Made by a program: the position numbers and the translations under genes. This document shows, in pieces, positions 1-6,878 of a stretch of 11,614 nucleotides of DNA. Within the stretch, counting starts at the first letter, position 1, and each line of letters starts with the position of its first letter. The stretch lies in NCBI GenBank assembly GCA_017303735.1, contig JAFLCF010000129.1:1467-13080 (forward strand). The letters are read 5' to 3'. The stretch is from Anaerolineae bacterium (lineage in GTDB: Bacteria > Chloroflexota > Anaerolineae > Anaerolineales > Villigracilaceae). The notes beneath the pieces were generated by a model. That model was given only the letters and a program-made list of their open reading frames with translations. It did not search any database and had not been told where the DNA came from.

Positions 1-486
1 AGCGGTGGTATTGCCGGGGTGGAACACCGCTCCGCCCATGATGAATACTTCTTTCACGTTCTGCACAATGCGCGGCTCTTTCCGAATTGCCAATGCGACA
101 TTCGTCAGCGGACCGATTGCCGCCAAGGTGATCTCACCGGGGTGAGACATAATGTGCTCGATGAGAAAATCGCTCGCGTGCTGACTTTGAGCCTGGGCAG
201 CCGGTTCTGAGAGTTGAGCATACCCGAGACCTTGGTTGCCATGCGTTTCTGGGCTGAGCAATGACTCTTTTACAAGCGGCACGTCACAGCCTTTATAAAC
301 AGGCACATGACTCGCTTTGGCAAGTTCCAAAACGGCTAATGCATTTCTGGTGGTTTGCTTGGTGGAGGCGTTACCATGAATGGTTGTGATGCCATCCAGA
401 ATCAGTTCGGGTGAAGCGACAGCCAGCAAGAATGCCAGTGCGTCGTCGATACCGGGGTCGGTGTCAATGATGATGTGTTTGCTCAT
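1..486 (-). CDS. Inosine/uridine-preferring nucleoside hydrolase, second copy (C-terminal part beyond window)
   Basis: The enzyme family hydrolyses the N-glycosidic bond of ribonucleosides, giving a free base and ribose, in the cytoplasm. Only the first 162 residues are in the window; the frame is open to base 1. Seen: the Ca2+/ribose-binding Asp cluster DTDPGIDDALA at residues 8-18, HGN at 38-40, IGPLTNVALAIR at 124-135 and MGGA at 150-153, all in the order usual for the family. It is clearly a paralogue of the gene just upstream (535-1485), with the same motifs and closely matching stretches such as TTRNALA. ATG at 484-486 is the only sensible start; no Shine-Dalgarno is visible, because the 49 bases before it are almost all a repeat element. 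It is probably co-transcribed with the preceding hydrolase and ribokinase. Base specificity cannot be told from sequence. Confidence 0.93.
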   Translation of the reverse strand, partial: MSKHIIIDTDPGIDDALAFLLAVASPELILDGITTIHGNASTKQTTRNALAVLELAKASHVPVYKGCDVPLVKESLLSPETHGNQGLGYAQLSEPAAQAQSQHASDFLIEHIMSHPGEITLAAIGPLTNVALAIRKEPRIVQNVKEVFIMGGAVFHPGNTTA

Positions 487-492
487 TTATAT

Positions 493-535
493 GTCATTGC
501 GAGGGCGCTCGTGTTCTGTGCCCAAAGCAATCTCC
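493..535 (-). repeat. Half copy of the GTCATTGCGAGG palindromic element
   Basis: The stretch carries GTCATTGCGAG at 493-503 and AAAGCAATCTCC at 524-535. Read on the minus strand it matches the right half of the full element at 9942-10037 almost base for base (GGAGATTGCTT, GGGCA, AGAACA, GAGCGCCCTCGCAATGAC). It fills nearly the whole gap between the two nucleoside hydrolase genes, and its outer base is the last base of the TAG stop of the upstream one. Similar short elements are common in many bacterial genomes; mobility by a transposase acting in trans is inferred, not seen. Confidence 0.8.
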
Positions 536-1485
536 TATTGTTTTGAAAATCTTTCCATTCGATCTACGAATAAATCTACGAACTCTCGTCCTTTTACATC
601 GAGTGCGGCTTTGATGTTGGCGGGCTTTTTGGTTACCTTCATAAAGTCTGCATAGGTCTTGCCGGTAGAGACACCGCCCGAAATATCCACATTGATGTAG
701 TGACTTTCAATTTGTAGCAATTCAGGTGCGACAATCGCCACCACGGTAAGCGGATCGTGCAAGGCGCAGCCGTTGAAGCCTTCATACTTTAAATAAAATT
801 CCATATAGTCAGCGGTCACATCGCGGATGAATTTGGAGATGGGCGTATTGACCTTGTCCAAGCGTTCTACATCTGCCGCGGTGAAGAGATATTTGTAGGT
901 TACATCGAGGGGAATCAATGTGATGGGAATGCCTGAATTGAAGACGACATGTGCCGCATGCGGGTCTTCTGAAATATTGAACTCAGCCAGCGGAGACATA
1001 TTCCCACCCGAGCGGACCGCTCCGCCCATGATGACCAATTCTTTGACACACTCAGCGAATTTGGGTTCCTGTCGAATAGCAAGGGCAACATTGGTCAGCG
1101 GACCAATGGCAAACAAGGTCAACTCTTTGGGTTCGGCAAGAAAGCGTTCGATCAGGTAATCAACGGCATGGGTCTTAATCGGCTGTGTCTTGGGTTCGGG
1201 TAAGTTAGTTCGCCCCATGCCACTGGAGCCGTGGACAACTTCTCCCAAGGCGGGGTGCGGCGGCTTGACTAGTGGTACGGTGCAGCCTTTTGCCACTGGA
1301 ATATGGTTGGCGTTCAGAAATTCCAATAATGCGAGGGCATTGCGCGTGGTCTTATCGAGATTCACATTGCCGTGGACGGTGGTGATGGCTTCGAGTGTGA
1401 TCTCTGGAGAAGCCATCATGAGCATGATGGCGAGCGCATCGTCTGCGCCGGGGTCGGTGTCTAAAATGATTCGGGTTGTGGGCAT
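535..1485 (-). CDS. Inosine/uridine-preferring nucleoside hydrolase (316 aa)
   Basis: Hydrolyses ribonucleosides to base plus ribose. Full length for the family (about 310-320 residues). Seen: DTDPGADDALA at 9-19 (metal and ribose ligands), HGN at 38-40, GPLTNVA at 128-134, MGGA at 153-156, EFNISEDPHAA at 168-178 and the C-terminal HDP at 243-245, whose Asp completes the Ca2+ site. ATG at 1483-1485 has AGGA five bases upstream. It lies between ribokinase and a second hydrolase on the same strand, so ribose released here can be phosphorylated by its neighbour. The TAG stop at 535-537 shares its last base with a repeat element. The base preferred (purine, pyrimidine or both) cannot be read from sequence. 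Confidence 0.96.
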   Translation of the reverse strand: MPTTRIILDTDPGADDALAIMLMMASPEITLEAITTVHGNVNLDKTTRNALALLEFLNANHIPVAKGCTVPLVKPPHPALGEVVHGSSGMGRTNLPEPKTQPIKTHAVDYLIERFLAEPKELTLFAIGPLTNVALAIRQEPKFAECVKELVIMGGAVRSGGNMSPLAEFNISEDPHAAHVVFNSGIPITLIPLDVTYKYLFTAADVERLDKVNTPISKFIRDVTADYMEFYLKYEGFNGCALHDPLTVVAIVAPELLQIESHYINVDISGGVSTGKTYADFMKVTKKPANIKAALDVKGREFVDLFVDRMERFSKQ

Positions 1486-1493
1486 ATTGTCCT

Positions 1494-1555
1494 GTAGGGA
1501 CAGGGCTTGCCCCTGTCCGCTTTATTTTTTGGACACGCGCAAGGCGTATCCCTAC
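1494..1555. repeat. Compound palindrome with GTAGGGA ends between ribokinase and nucleoside hydrolase
   Basis: Outer inverted ends GTAGGGA (1494-1500) and TCCCTAC (1549-1555) enclose two hairpins: GGACAGGG/CCCTGTCC (1498-1505 with 1511-1518, loop CTTGC) and GGACACGC/GCGTATCC (7 of 8 pairs, around 1531-1551). It fills most of the gap between the two genes. The ribokinase TAG stop at 1552-1554 lies inside the outer arm. The form (short, terminal inverted repeats, no ORF) suits a MITE-like or REP-like element; only one copy is visible here, so repetitiveness is inferred. Confidence 0.6.
1498..1530 (+). terminator. Hairpin plus T-tract, oriented against the genes
   Basis: The perfect 8-bp stem GGACAGGG/CCCTGTCC is followed at once by GCTTTATTTTTT on the plus strand, the form of a Rho-independent terminator. 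All genes here run on the minus strand, so it would stop antisense rather than sense transcripts. It may be only a by-product of the repeat it sits in. Confidence 0.4.
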
Positions 1556-2454
1556 GCGATAAATTTTTCTACTTCTTCTTTGGTGGGTAAGGAAGGTTGT
1601 GCGCCAAACTTGGTAGTTGCCAGCGCGCCACAGGCACAACCATAACGGACGGAGTCTTCGAGTGATTTGCCATTCAATAAAGAAGCAGCGAATCCGCCAA
1701 TGAAGGCATCGCCTGCGGCTGTGGTATCGACTACATTTACTTTATACGTGTCTACTTGTTTTACCTGTGTATCTGTCACCAACAAGGCACCTTTACTGCC
1801 TAAGGTGACAATGACAGTTTTCACACCTTGCTTCAGTATCTCTTTGGCTGCTTTTTCTGCGGATGAGACATCGTTCACAGGCAAGCCGGTTAGCAGCGAT
1901 AATTCACTTTCGTTGGGAATCAGAATATCGACAGAGGAAATTAATTCGGCAGGGAGTGCTTTGGCAGGCGCGGGGTTGAGGATAACGGTCAGACCGTTGG
2001 CACGAGCTTGTTGTGCAGCGTGGAGAACTGTCGGTGTGGGAATCTCTAACTGGAGCAGAAGCAGCTTCGAGTTTGAGAAAGAAGCGGAGTCTACATCCGC
2101 TGGCGAGACGTTGCCATTTGCACCCGGCGAGAGCACAATGCTGTTCTGCCCGTTCGCATCCACTATAATGATGGCGGTGCCGGTGGCAGATGAATCAACA
2201 GTGACGTGCGATGTATCAACTTGATTGGACTTGAGATTGTCAACGAGAAATGGGGCGAAGCTGTCGCTTCCGACTCGCCCAAGCATGGCTGTTTTCACCC
2301 CTTGCCTTGCCGCCGCCACAGCCTGGTTCGCGCCCTTGCCGCCGGGAATGATCTGCAGATCTTCTCCGCTAATGGTTTCGCCCGGTTGTGGAAACCGCGG
2401 CGACTTGACGACGAGATCTGCATTCAATGAACCGACGACGAGGATGTCTGCCAT
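1552..2454 (-). CDS. rbsK: Ribokinase
   Basis: Phosphorylates D-ribose with ATP to ribose 5-phosphate, which enters the pentose phosphate pathway or PRPP synthesis. At 300 residues it has the normal length of a PfkB-family ribokinase. Seen: GSLNAD at 8-13 and GGKGANQ at 38-44 (substrate lid and PfkB signature 1), NPAPA at 160-164, NESE at 181-184, and DTTAAGDAF at 243-251 (PfkB signature 2, anion hole, with D249 as likely catalytic base). DTTAAGD is the ribokinase form rather than the more general TGAGD. It is followed by two nucleoside hydrolases that release ribose. ATG at 2452-2454 has no Shine-Dalgarno but a TAAAAT box seven bases upstream, which suggests a leaderless message. The TAG stop lies inside a palindromic element. 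Confidence 0.95.
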   Translation of the reverse strand: MADILVVGSLNADLVVKSPRFPQPGETISGEDLQIIPGGKGANQAVAAARQGVKTAMLGRVGSDSFAPFLVDNLKSNQVDTSHVTVDSSATGTAIIIVDANGQNSIVLSPGANGNVSPADVDSASFSNSKLLLLQLEIPTPTVLHAAQQARANGLTVILNPAPAKALPAELISSVDILIPNESELSLLTGLPVNDVSSAEKAAKEILKQGVKTVIVTLGSKGALLVTDTQVKQVDTYKVNVVDTTAAGDAFIGGFAASLLNGKSLEDSVRYGCACGALATTKFGAQPSLPTKEEVEKFIA

Positions 2455-2461
2455 GGCAGGT

Positions 2462-2467
2462 ATTTTA
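2462..2467 (-). promoter_or_regulatory. Possible -10 box for leaderless ribokinase transcript
   Basis: Minus strand TAAAAT ends seven bases before the ribokinase ATG, so transcription would begin about at the A of ATG. No Shine-Dalgarno is present, which fits a leaderless transcript. No clear -35 box is seen; the region upstream is the terminator hairpin of recF. A separate promoter after that terminator is plausible. Confidence 0.35.
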
Positions 2468-2478
2468 CATCACATATA

Positions 2479-2515
2479 AAAAAGTAGGTCGCATTTGAAA
2501 TGCGACCTACTTTTT
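2479..2515. terminator. Bidirectional hairpin terminator at the 3' end of recF
   Basis: A perfect 13-bp inverted repeat, GTAGGTCGCATTT (2484-2496) and AAATGCGACCTAC (2498-2510), is flanked by AAAAA on the left and TTTTT on the right, so it has an A-tract and a T-tract on either strand. On the minus strand it ends recF and separates it from ribokinase. The recF TAG stop (2507-2509) is part of the stem. The perfect symmetry suggests it may also be a dispersed repeat. Confidence 0.75.
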
Positions 2516-3712
2516 CGGTGTCACCACTCCACTTTTTACATCCCATATCTCTGCACCTTCTGAAAATTCTTGGGCGAACAATGTCAGGTCTGTGGTGGTG
2601 AACAGCACCTGATGTTCTTGGCTGACGTATTTCAACAAGTCGGCACGCCGCGAACCATCGAGTTCTGCCATCACCTCGTCGAGCAGAATGACGGGATACT
2701 CGTTGGTGCGTTCTTTCATCCATTCCACTTCGGCGAGTTTCAAAGCCAACAGTGTGGTGCGGATCTGCCCGCGTGAGCCGTAATCGCTGACATCGGCTTT
2801 GTTGATGATGAAGCGCAGGTCATCACGATGCGGACCAATGGTCGTCACGCCGCGCGCGATCTCTTCGCCGCGAATCGCTTTGAGTTTGGCGAGAAAGCCT
2901 TCTTGAATTTCTTTGAGTTCTAATGAAGAGCGGTCAATAGCGGTGTCGAGTTTCAAACCAAGCTGCCCATCGGGTTTGGGCAACGGGTCGTAGGCGGGTT
3001 CATAGGCGAGGCGCAAGATTTCGGTGCCACGAGTCAGCTCGTGATGCACGCGTGAGGCGAGACGTTCGATCTCCTGAATCGCTTGGATGCGCCACAGAAT
3101 GATCTGCGCGCCCGATCTGACCAACGCCTCATCCCAAACTTCGAGCTGGTTGCTGTTCCCGCCGTTCTCGTTCAACGCTTTGAGCAGAGCATTGCGTTGG
3201 GTGAGGGCTTGGGTGTAATCACTGAGAGTTCGCGCATAAGCAGGGACGGCTTGCGATAACGCCAGGTTGAGATAGCGGCGACGTTCGTCGGGTCCACCTT
3301 CGATGATCTGCGACATTTGAGGCACAAAGATGACCGCATTGAAATGACCAATCACATCGTTGGCATTGCGCTTGACGCCATCGAGCAGAATCTCTTTGCG
3401 GAGCCGTTGCCCGGTGGCACCGGTCGCTTCGAGAATGAGGCGCACTTCCAAACGATGTTTTGTCTTACCGCGCTGATAGTCCGCTACGAGACGGGTAACC
3501 GCCAGCGGATTGCGCGCTTCGTGAAAGTTCACGATCTGCCGATCCATATTGGTTTGGAAGGAAGTGAACGCCGCAAGGAAGTAAATCGCTTCGAGAACGG
3601 AGGTTTTGCCCTGCGCATTTTGCCCTACCAACACAACAGCCCGCCGTGGAAGGTCAGCATCCAGGCGGGTGAGACTGCGAAAGTTGGTGAGGGAGAGGTG
3701 TTTTAAATGCAT
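2507..3712 (-). CDS. recF: DNA replication and repair protein RecF
   Basis: SMC-like ATPase of the RecFOR pathway; it binds gapped DNA at ssDNA-dsDNA junctions and helps RecO/RecR load RecA. Seen: N-terminal LKHLSLTNFRSL, Walker A GQNAQGKT at 30-37, GPHRDD at 293-298, an ABC-like signature YGSRGQIRT at 311-319 and Walker B VILLDEVMAELD at 341-352, in the usual order. At 401 residues it is somewhat longer than the typical 360-380. ATG at 3710-3712 is chosen because the RecF homology starts right there; an in-frame TTG at 3754 would only add 14 residues encoded by a low-complexity repeat. No Shine-Dalgarno is visible, since the repeat runs right up to the ATG. It is not next to dnaA, dnaN or gyrB here; it follows peptide deformylase. 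Confidence 0.94.
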   Translation of the reverse strand: MHLKHLSLTNFRSLTRLDADLPRRAVVLVGQNAQGKTSVLEAIYFLAAFTSFQTNMDRQIVNFHEARNPLAVTRLVADYQRGKTKHRLEVRLILEATGATGQRLRKEILLDGVKRNANDVIGHFNAVIFVPQMSQIIEGGPDERRRYLNLALSQAVPAYARTLSDYTQALTQRNALLKALNENGGNSNQLEVWDEALVRSGAQIILWRIQAIQEIERLASRVHHELTRGTEILRLAYEPAYDPLPKPDGQLGLKLDTAIDRSSLELKEIQEGFLAKLKAIRGEEIARGVTTIGPHRDDLRFIINKADVSDYGSRGQIRTTLLALKLAEVEWMKERTNEYPVILLDEVMAELDGSRRADLLKYVSQEHQVLFTTTDLTLFAQEFSEGAEIWDVKSGVVTPKK

Positions 3713-3717
3713 GGTTT

Positions 3718-3772
3718 CAGGTTTCAAGTTGCAGGTTGCAGGTTTTTCTTTCAACCTTCAACCTTAAACCTG
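3718..3772. repeat. Heptad-type low-complexity inverted repeat between def and recF
   Basis: The gap is built of seven-base units (CAGGTTT, CAAGTTG, CAGGTTG on one side and TCAACCT, TCAACCT, TAAACCT on the other). The two 21-base arms, 3718-3738 and 3752-3772, are inverted repeats matching at 18 of 21 positions, with a 13-base loop. It reaches from just after the def stop to just before the recF ATG. A related repeat lies at 6820-6878. Confidence 0.75.
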
Positions 3773-3776
3773 TAAC

Positions 3777-4313
3777 TTAATCTAGCGGTGTTTCTTCGTC
3801 TTGCTCTTCGCTTGGTTTCCACACTTTGGTGGCTTTGTCGGTGAACAATACACCGTTGAGGTGATCGATCTCGTGCTGAAAGATGCGCGCCATCCAGCCG
3901 TCCACTTTGATTTTGACGGGGGCACCGTGGCGATTAAGCGCTTTGACCTGAATGGCTTCGTAGCGTTCCACTTCACCAACCAAGCCGGGAATGGAAAGAC
4001 AACCTTCAATGCCCATCACTTTTTCTTCAGAGACTTTCACGATCTCAGGGTTGATGAGCACGAATTGTTTTTTCTTGGGTTCGGGTGCGCCTTCTTCACG
4101 TTCTTCATCATCTTCATCTTCGGCATACTCCACCACGGCTAATTGCATGGGCAGGTTGATCTGCGGCGCAGCCAAACCAACCCCCGGTGCCTCGCGCATG
4201 GTTTCAAACATGTCGTCGATGAGAGTTTGCAGGTCTTTATCAAATTTGGTAACGGGTTTTGCCTTCTTCCGCAAAATGGGTTCGGGCAGGTGAACGATTT
4301 GTCGTAGTGCCAT
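3777..4313 (-). CDS. def: Peptide deformylase
   Basis: Removes the formyl group from the N-terminal Met of new proteins; a cytoplasmic metalloenzyme (Fe2+ in vivo). All three family motifs are present: GVGLAAPQ at 44-51, EGCLS at 103-107 with metal ligand C105, and QHEIDH at 146-151 with ligands H147 and H151 and catalytic E148. The length of 178 is normal. Unusual: a highly charged insertion at about residues 64-82 (acidic EDEDDEEREE, then PKKK) between the strand after motif 1 and the FVLINPE strand, and an acidic C-terminal tail. ATG at 4311-4313; the nearest purine-rich site, AAGGA, is about 12 bases away, so initiation looks weak. Its neighbours are not the usual fmt or priA. Confidence 0.96.
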   Translation of the reverse strand: MALRQIVHLPEPILRKKAKPVTKFDKDLQTLIDDMFETMREAPGVGLAAPQINLPMQLAVVEYAEDEDDEEREEGAPEPKKKQFVLINPEIVKVSEEKVMGIEGCLSIPGLVGEVERYEAIQVKALNRHGAPVKIKVDGWMARIFQHEIDHLNGVLFTDKATKVWKPSEEQDEETPLD

Positions 4314-4356
4314 ACTTGGGTCTTTTCCTTTTTTACTGTTTCATATTGCATAATAA

Positions 4357-4410
4357 GGGCGACCCTTCAATATTACTCAGGATGCTCTCATCCCAATGGA
4401 CGGGTCGCCA
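4357..4410. repeat. Nested palindrome in the 161-bp gap upstream of def
   Basis: The outer arms GGCGACCC (4358-4365) and GGGTCGCC (4402-4409) enclose an inner hairpin GGATG-CTCT-CATCC (4380-4393). On the minus strand the structure is followed by CTTATTATG, only weakly T-rich, so a terminator for the preceding gene is possible but not clear. The rest of the gap (4411-4474 and 4314-4356) shows no gene and no strong promoter. It may be another dispersed element or a structured leader of def. Confidence 0.5.
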
Positions 4411-4474
4411 CTACGGTTTTATTTTTCAACTGGGCGGCAATGATACTTGGATTGTCCGTTCCACGCCACCCATT

Positions 4475-6295
4475 TTAGAAATCGCCCATTAACCCGCCGC
4501 TTTCGCCCAGGTCTTCTTCCCCACCGATCCCATCATCTCCGCCGAGGGGTAGGTCATCCAATTCCTGCCCGGCGGCTTTGAATGGATTGGTGCTGTTCGG
4601 GTCAACGGGAGCTTTGATCGGCTTGTTGAACTCATTCATATTCTGATGATAGGCAGCGATCCAGGTGGCGAAGCGTTCGCGGTCATCCTTGCCTGCGTTT
4701 TCATTTTTCTGGGTGATGCGTGCCGCCCGCCTGCGGTTGATATCTGCCTGCACCGCCGCGGGGTCCATCACATCTTCAAATGCCATTTGCGTACCACCCA
4801 CTGAAATATTGACCGTTCCATAATTAAAGATATACGGAATAAAACCATTGCGTTTGTACGAAGTGCTCAGAATATTCTCGATCTGTGCCGAACGGCGTTC
4901 CTCCGAGCCGAAAGGCTTTCGGTCAATATCAAAGATCTCATCGTTGGTGATCATGAAAATATCATTCTTCCAATCGGTAAACTCATACCATAGCCAACCG
5001 CCGATGGGAAAAGCCAAAACGAAAACATAGATGAGCGCAGAATCAGGGACGTAAAAATTCGCCGCATTGAGACGGAAGAAAGTCAATTCGGGGGAGATGA
5101 TGATATTAAAAATGCGCCAGATGGTAAACGAAAAGAGCAGCAAAGCGAGACCAATGGGTTTCCATCCCTGCCGAATCAGAATAATCCAGTGTTTTCGGTA
5201 GGTGATCTTCCCGCCATCTTCCAGCCGCAACTGCATAAAGTTTTGCAAAGCCAGCAGCCACAACGGAGTTTTGAGAACCTTCTCCTCGTCCACAGGCACC
5301 ACTGGTGCAAGCTCTACCTGACGTTTCTCGATCGGAAGCCCCAGCTTCTGTTTGATGGTGTCTTTCATTATATCCATCTGGCTGCGGGTGGTAATGGCTT
5401 TGGTACGCTCCCAATACTCGCGGATCATATCCGCCGCCTGCACAGGATGATCAACATGGTCAAACTCGAGCTTGCCCACAAATGTGCGTACGATCACATT
5501 TCCAAACCCAAGGATGCGCCCGAGATAATCTGTCTCCACACCCACCGAAAGGATGGTGCCCAACGGCGCTTCTTCACGGCTGTCGTGCAAACCGATCACC
5601 TTCTCCAACCAGATCACGCGCTGGTTGGTCACGATGTAATAATCATTGCTCCAGTCGATGGCATTCCATACCCCCCACAAGAACACGCCAACCGCCAGCG
5701 CCCCCCCAACCGCCAGCGGGATTCTGGTATCAAGAAATATCCCCATCAAGATCAGCCCAACCGCGCCAAGCATTGCAAAGAACGGCACGATCAACGCCTG
5801 AAACAAGCGGATCTTATGCCGGCGCGCAATGAAATAGATCACTTCATTTTTGCCCAGCCACTTAAAGTTCGTCGAACGCGCCAGTCTGCGGCTCTTGATC
5901 GAGACTTGAAAATTTGGTTTTAGTTTTTCGTATTGAGTCAGCAGAGCATCGAACCCGGCGCGCGAGAGGAACAACAATGTGGTGTCTTCCATTGCCGACA
6001 CTGTGGCAGAACGGTTGCGATTCTCGAATAAAGCTTCTTCGCCAAAATAATCTCCCTTATAAAGCGAAGCGATCTGTCGCTCACCCTTTTCAACGTCGGG
6101 CAGGGTTACCTTCACCCGTCCTTTGAACACCATATAAAAACCATCTGGTTTGTCGTTCCGCTTAAAGACCACAGCCCCCGCGGGATATTCTTTTTCCACG
6201 AGTTTTGTCGCGATGCCAGCCAGTTGTTCCTGGTCTAGCCCGCCAAAGACGTGCATTTTGTCTAGAAAGATAACGAGCTCTTTGGTTTCGATCAC
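4475..6295 (-). CDS. Cyclic-nucleotide-binding domain fused to two membrane-anchored bacterial PH-like (bPH2/DUF304) domains
   Basis: The product, 606 residues, is probably an inner-membrane sensor or scaffold; its output is unknown. Domains seen: a cNMP-binding beta-roll at about 15-130 with the phosphate cassette FGEEAL at 84-89 and R95 in NRSATV, so ligand binding looks intact; two hydrophobic segments at about 164-187 and 191-212; a bPH2-like domain at 216-300 with YYIVTNQRVIWL; two more segments at about 380-400 and 420-439; a second PH-like domain at 444-515 with IFMITNDEIFDI; and an acidic, Gly-rich tail from about 575. The two halves repeat the plan 'two membrane helices then PH domain'. 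It starts with GTG at 6293-6295, 12 bases after the redoxin stop, without a clear Shine-Dalgarno; the pair is likely one operon with translational coupling. No HTH, kinase or cyclase domain is present. Confidence 0.85.
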   Translation of the reverse strand: MIETKELVIFLDKMHVFGGLDQEQLAGIATKLVEKEYPAGAVVFKRNDKPDGFYMVFKGRVKVTLPDVEKGERQIASLYKGDYFGEEALFENRNRSATVSAMEDTTLLFLSRAGFDALLTQYEKLKPNFQVSIKSRRLARSTNFKWLGKNEVIYFIARRHKIRLFQALIVPFFAMLGAVGLILMGIFLDTRIPLAVGGALAVGVFLWGVWNAIDWSNDYYIVTNQRVIWLEKVIGLHDSREEAPLGTILSVGVETDYLGRILGFGNVIVRTFVGKLEFDHVDHPVQAADMIREYWERTKAITTRSQMDIMKDTIKQKLGLPIEKRQVELAPVVPVDEEKVLKTPLWLLALQNFMQLRLEDGGKITYRKHWIILIRQGWKPIGLALLLFSFTIWRIFNIIISPELTFFRLNAANFYVPDSALIYVFVLAFPIGGWLWYEFTDWKNDIFMITNDEIFDIDRKPFGSEERRSAQIENILSTSYKRNGFIPYIFNYGTVNISVGGTQMAFEDVMDPAAVQADINRRRAARITQKNENAGKDDRERFATWIAAYHQNMNEFNKPIKAPVDPNSTNPFKAAGQELDDLPLGGDDGIGGEEDLGESGGLMGDF

Positions 6296-6307
6296 GAGTT
6301 GATTCTA

Positions 6308-6817
6308 TCAAACTTCGCGCACAATGGCACACCCGTAGGCGGGAGATTCTGTCAGCGTGGGCAACTGCCCAGCAAGCAGCGACTCAACCGCCTCGTCCAG
6401 AAAGAAGCGTGTGGGCTTCCTCTGGCGAAAGGTCACATCATCCACCGAACCACAATAGCGCAGGATTCCCTCTCCATCCAAAACGAAGACATGCGGAGTG
6501 GTCTGCGCGTCAAACAGATTCGCCACGCGGCAATCCGCATCATGCAAGACGTTTGGCAGGCGTCGCGTTTCAGCAGCCTCTCTCAACGCCTCAGCAGACT
6601 CACTGCGATTCGACGCGATGGTCAGCATCGAAACATCGTCCTGCCACTGCACGAACATGGACAGAATCGCTTTATCGGTGCGCTCAGAATGCGGACATTC
6701 ACACGACCAAAAGTTGACAATGACAATACGCCCGCGATAATCGGAGAGACGATGCGTTTTGCCATTGAGATCTGACAGTTCAAAATCGGGGACGGGGAAG
6801 TTCAGTTGTAATGTCAT
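6308..6817 (-). CDS. Thioredoxin-fold redoxin (AhpC/TSA-like) with CxCP active site
   Basis: A thiol redox protein of 169 residues with no signal peptide, so cytoplasmic. Seen: N-terminal PVPDFELSDLNGKTHRLSDY, strand IVIVNFW, the active site SCECPHSE with C39 and C41, the cis-Pro loop TTPHVFVLD (P108), and a C-terminal LLAG followed by YGC (C163). The layout matches thioredoxin-family proteins that carry a CNHCP active site and end in GCSIKW or similar, but here the motif is one residue shorter (C-x-C-P), and the resolving Cys of a normal WCxxC is Ser (CPHS). Further cysteines are C96 and C122. It may be a peroxidase or reductase using C41 with C39 or C163. ATG at 6815-6817; no Shine-Dalgarno, since a repeat runs up to it. 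Confidence 0.82.
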   Translation of the reverse strand: MTLQLNFPVPDFELSDLNGKTHRLSDYRGRIVIVNFWSCECPHSERTDKAILSMFVQWQDDVSMLTIASNRSESAEALREAAETRRLPNVLHDADCRVANLFDAQTTPHVFVLDGEGILRYCGSVDDVTFRQRKPTRFFLDEAVESLLAGQLPTLTESPAYGCAIVREV

Positions 6818-6819
6818 CA

Positions 6820-6878
6820 GGTTAACAAGTTTGCAGGTTGAAAGGATTAAACGTTCAAACCTTCTAACCTTTCAACCT
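6820..6878. repeat. Heptad/octad AACCTT-type low-complexity repeat between dehydrogenase and redoxin
   Basis: The gap is made of CAGGTTR-type and AACCTTY-type units and contains an 11-bp perfect inverted repeat, AGGTTGAAAGG (6835-6845) and CCTTTCAACCT (6868-6878). It begins at the base after the dehydrogenase TAA stop and reaches almost to the redoxin ATG. It is the same kind of sequence as that at 3718-3772. Confidence 0.7.

Noticed and set aside
3713..3754. An N-terminal extension of RecF from a TTG at 3754 (14 extra residues).
   Set aside because: The added residues come wholly from the heptad repeat, while RecF homology begins at the ATG at 3712.
4259..4492. A 77-residue plus-strand open frame covering the gap upstream of def.
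   Set aside because: It overlaps def and the 3' end of the cNMP gene, has no ribosome site, and its sequence resembles no protein I know.
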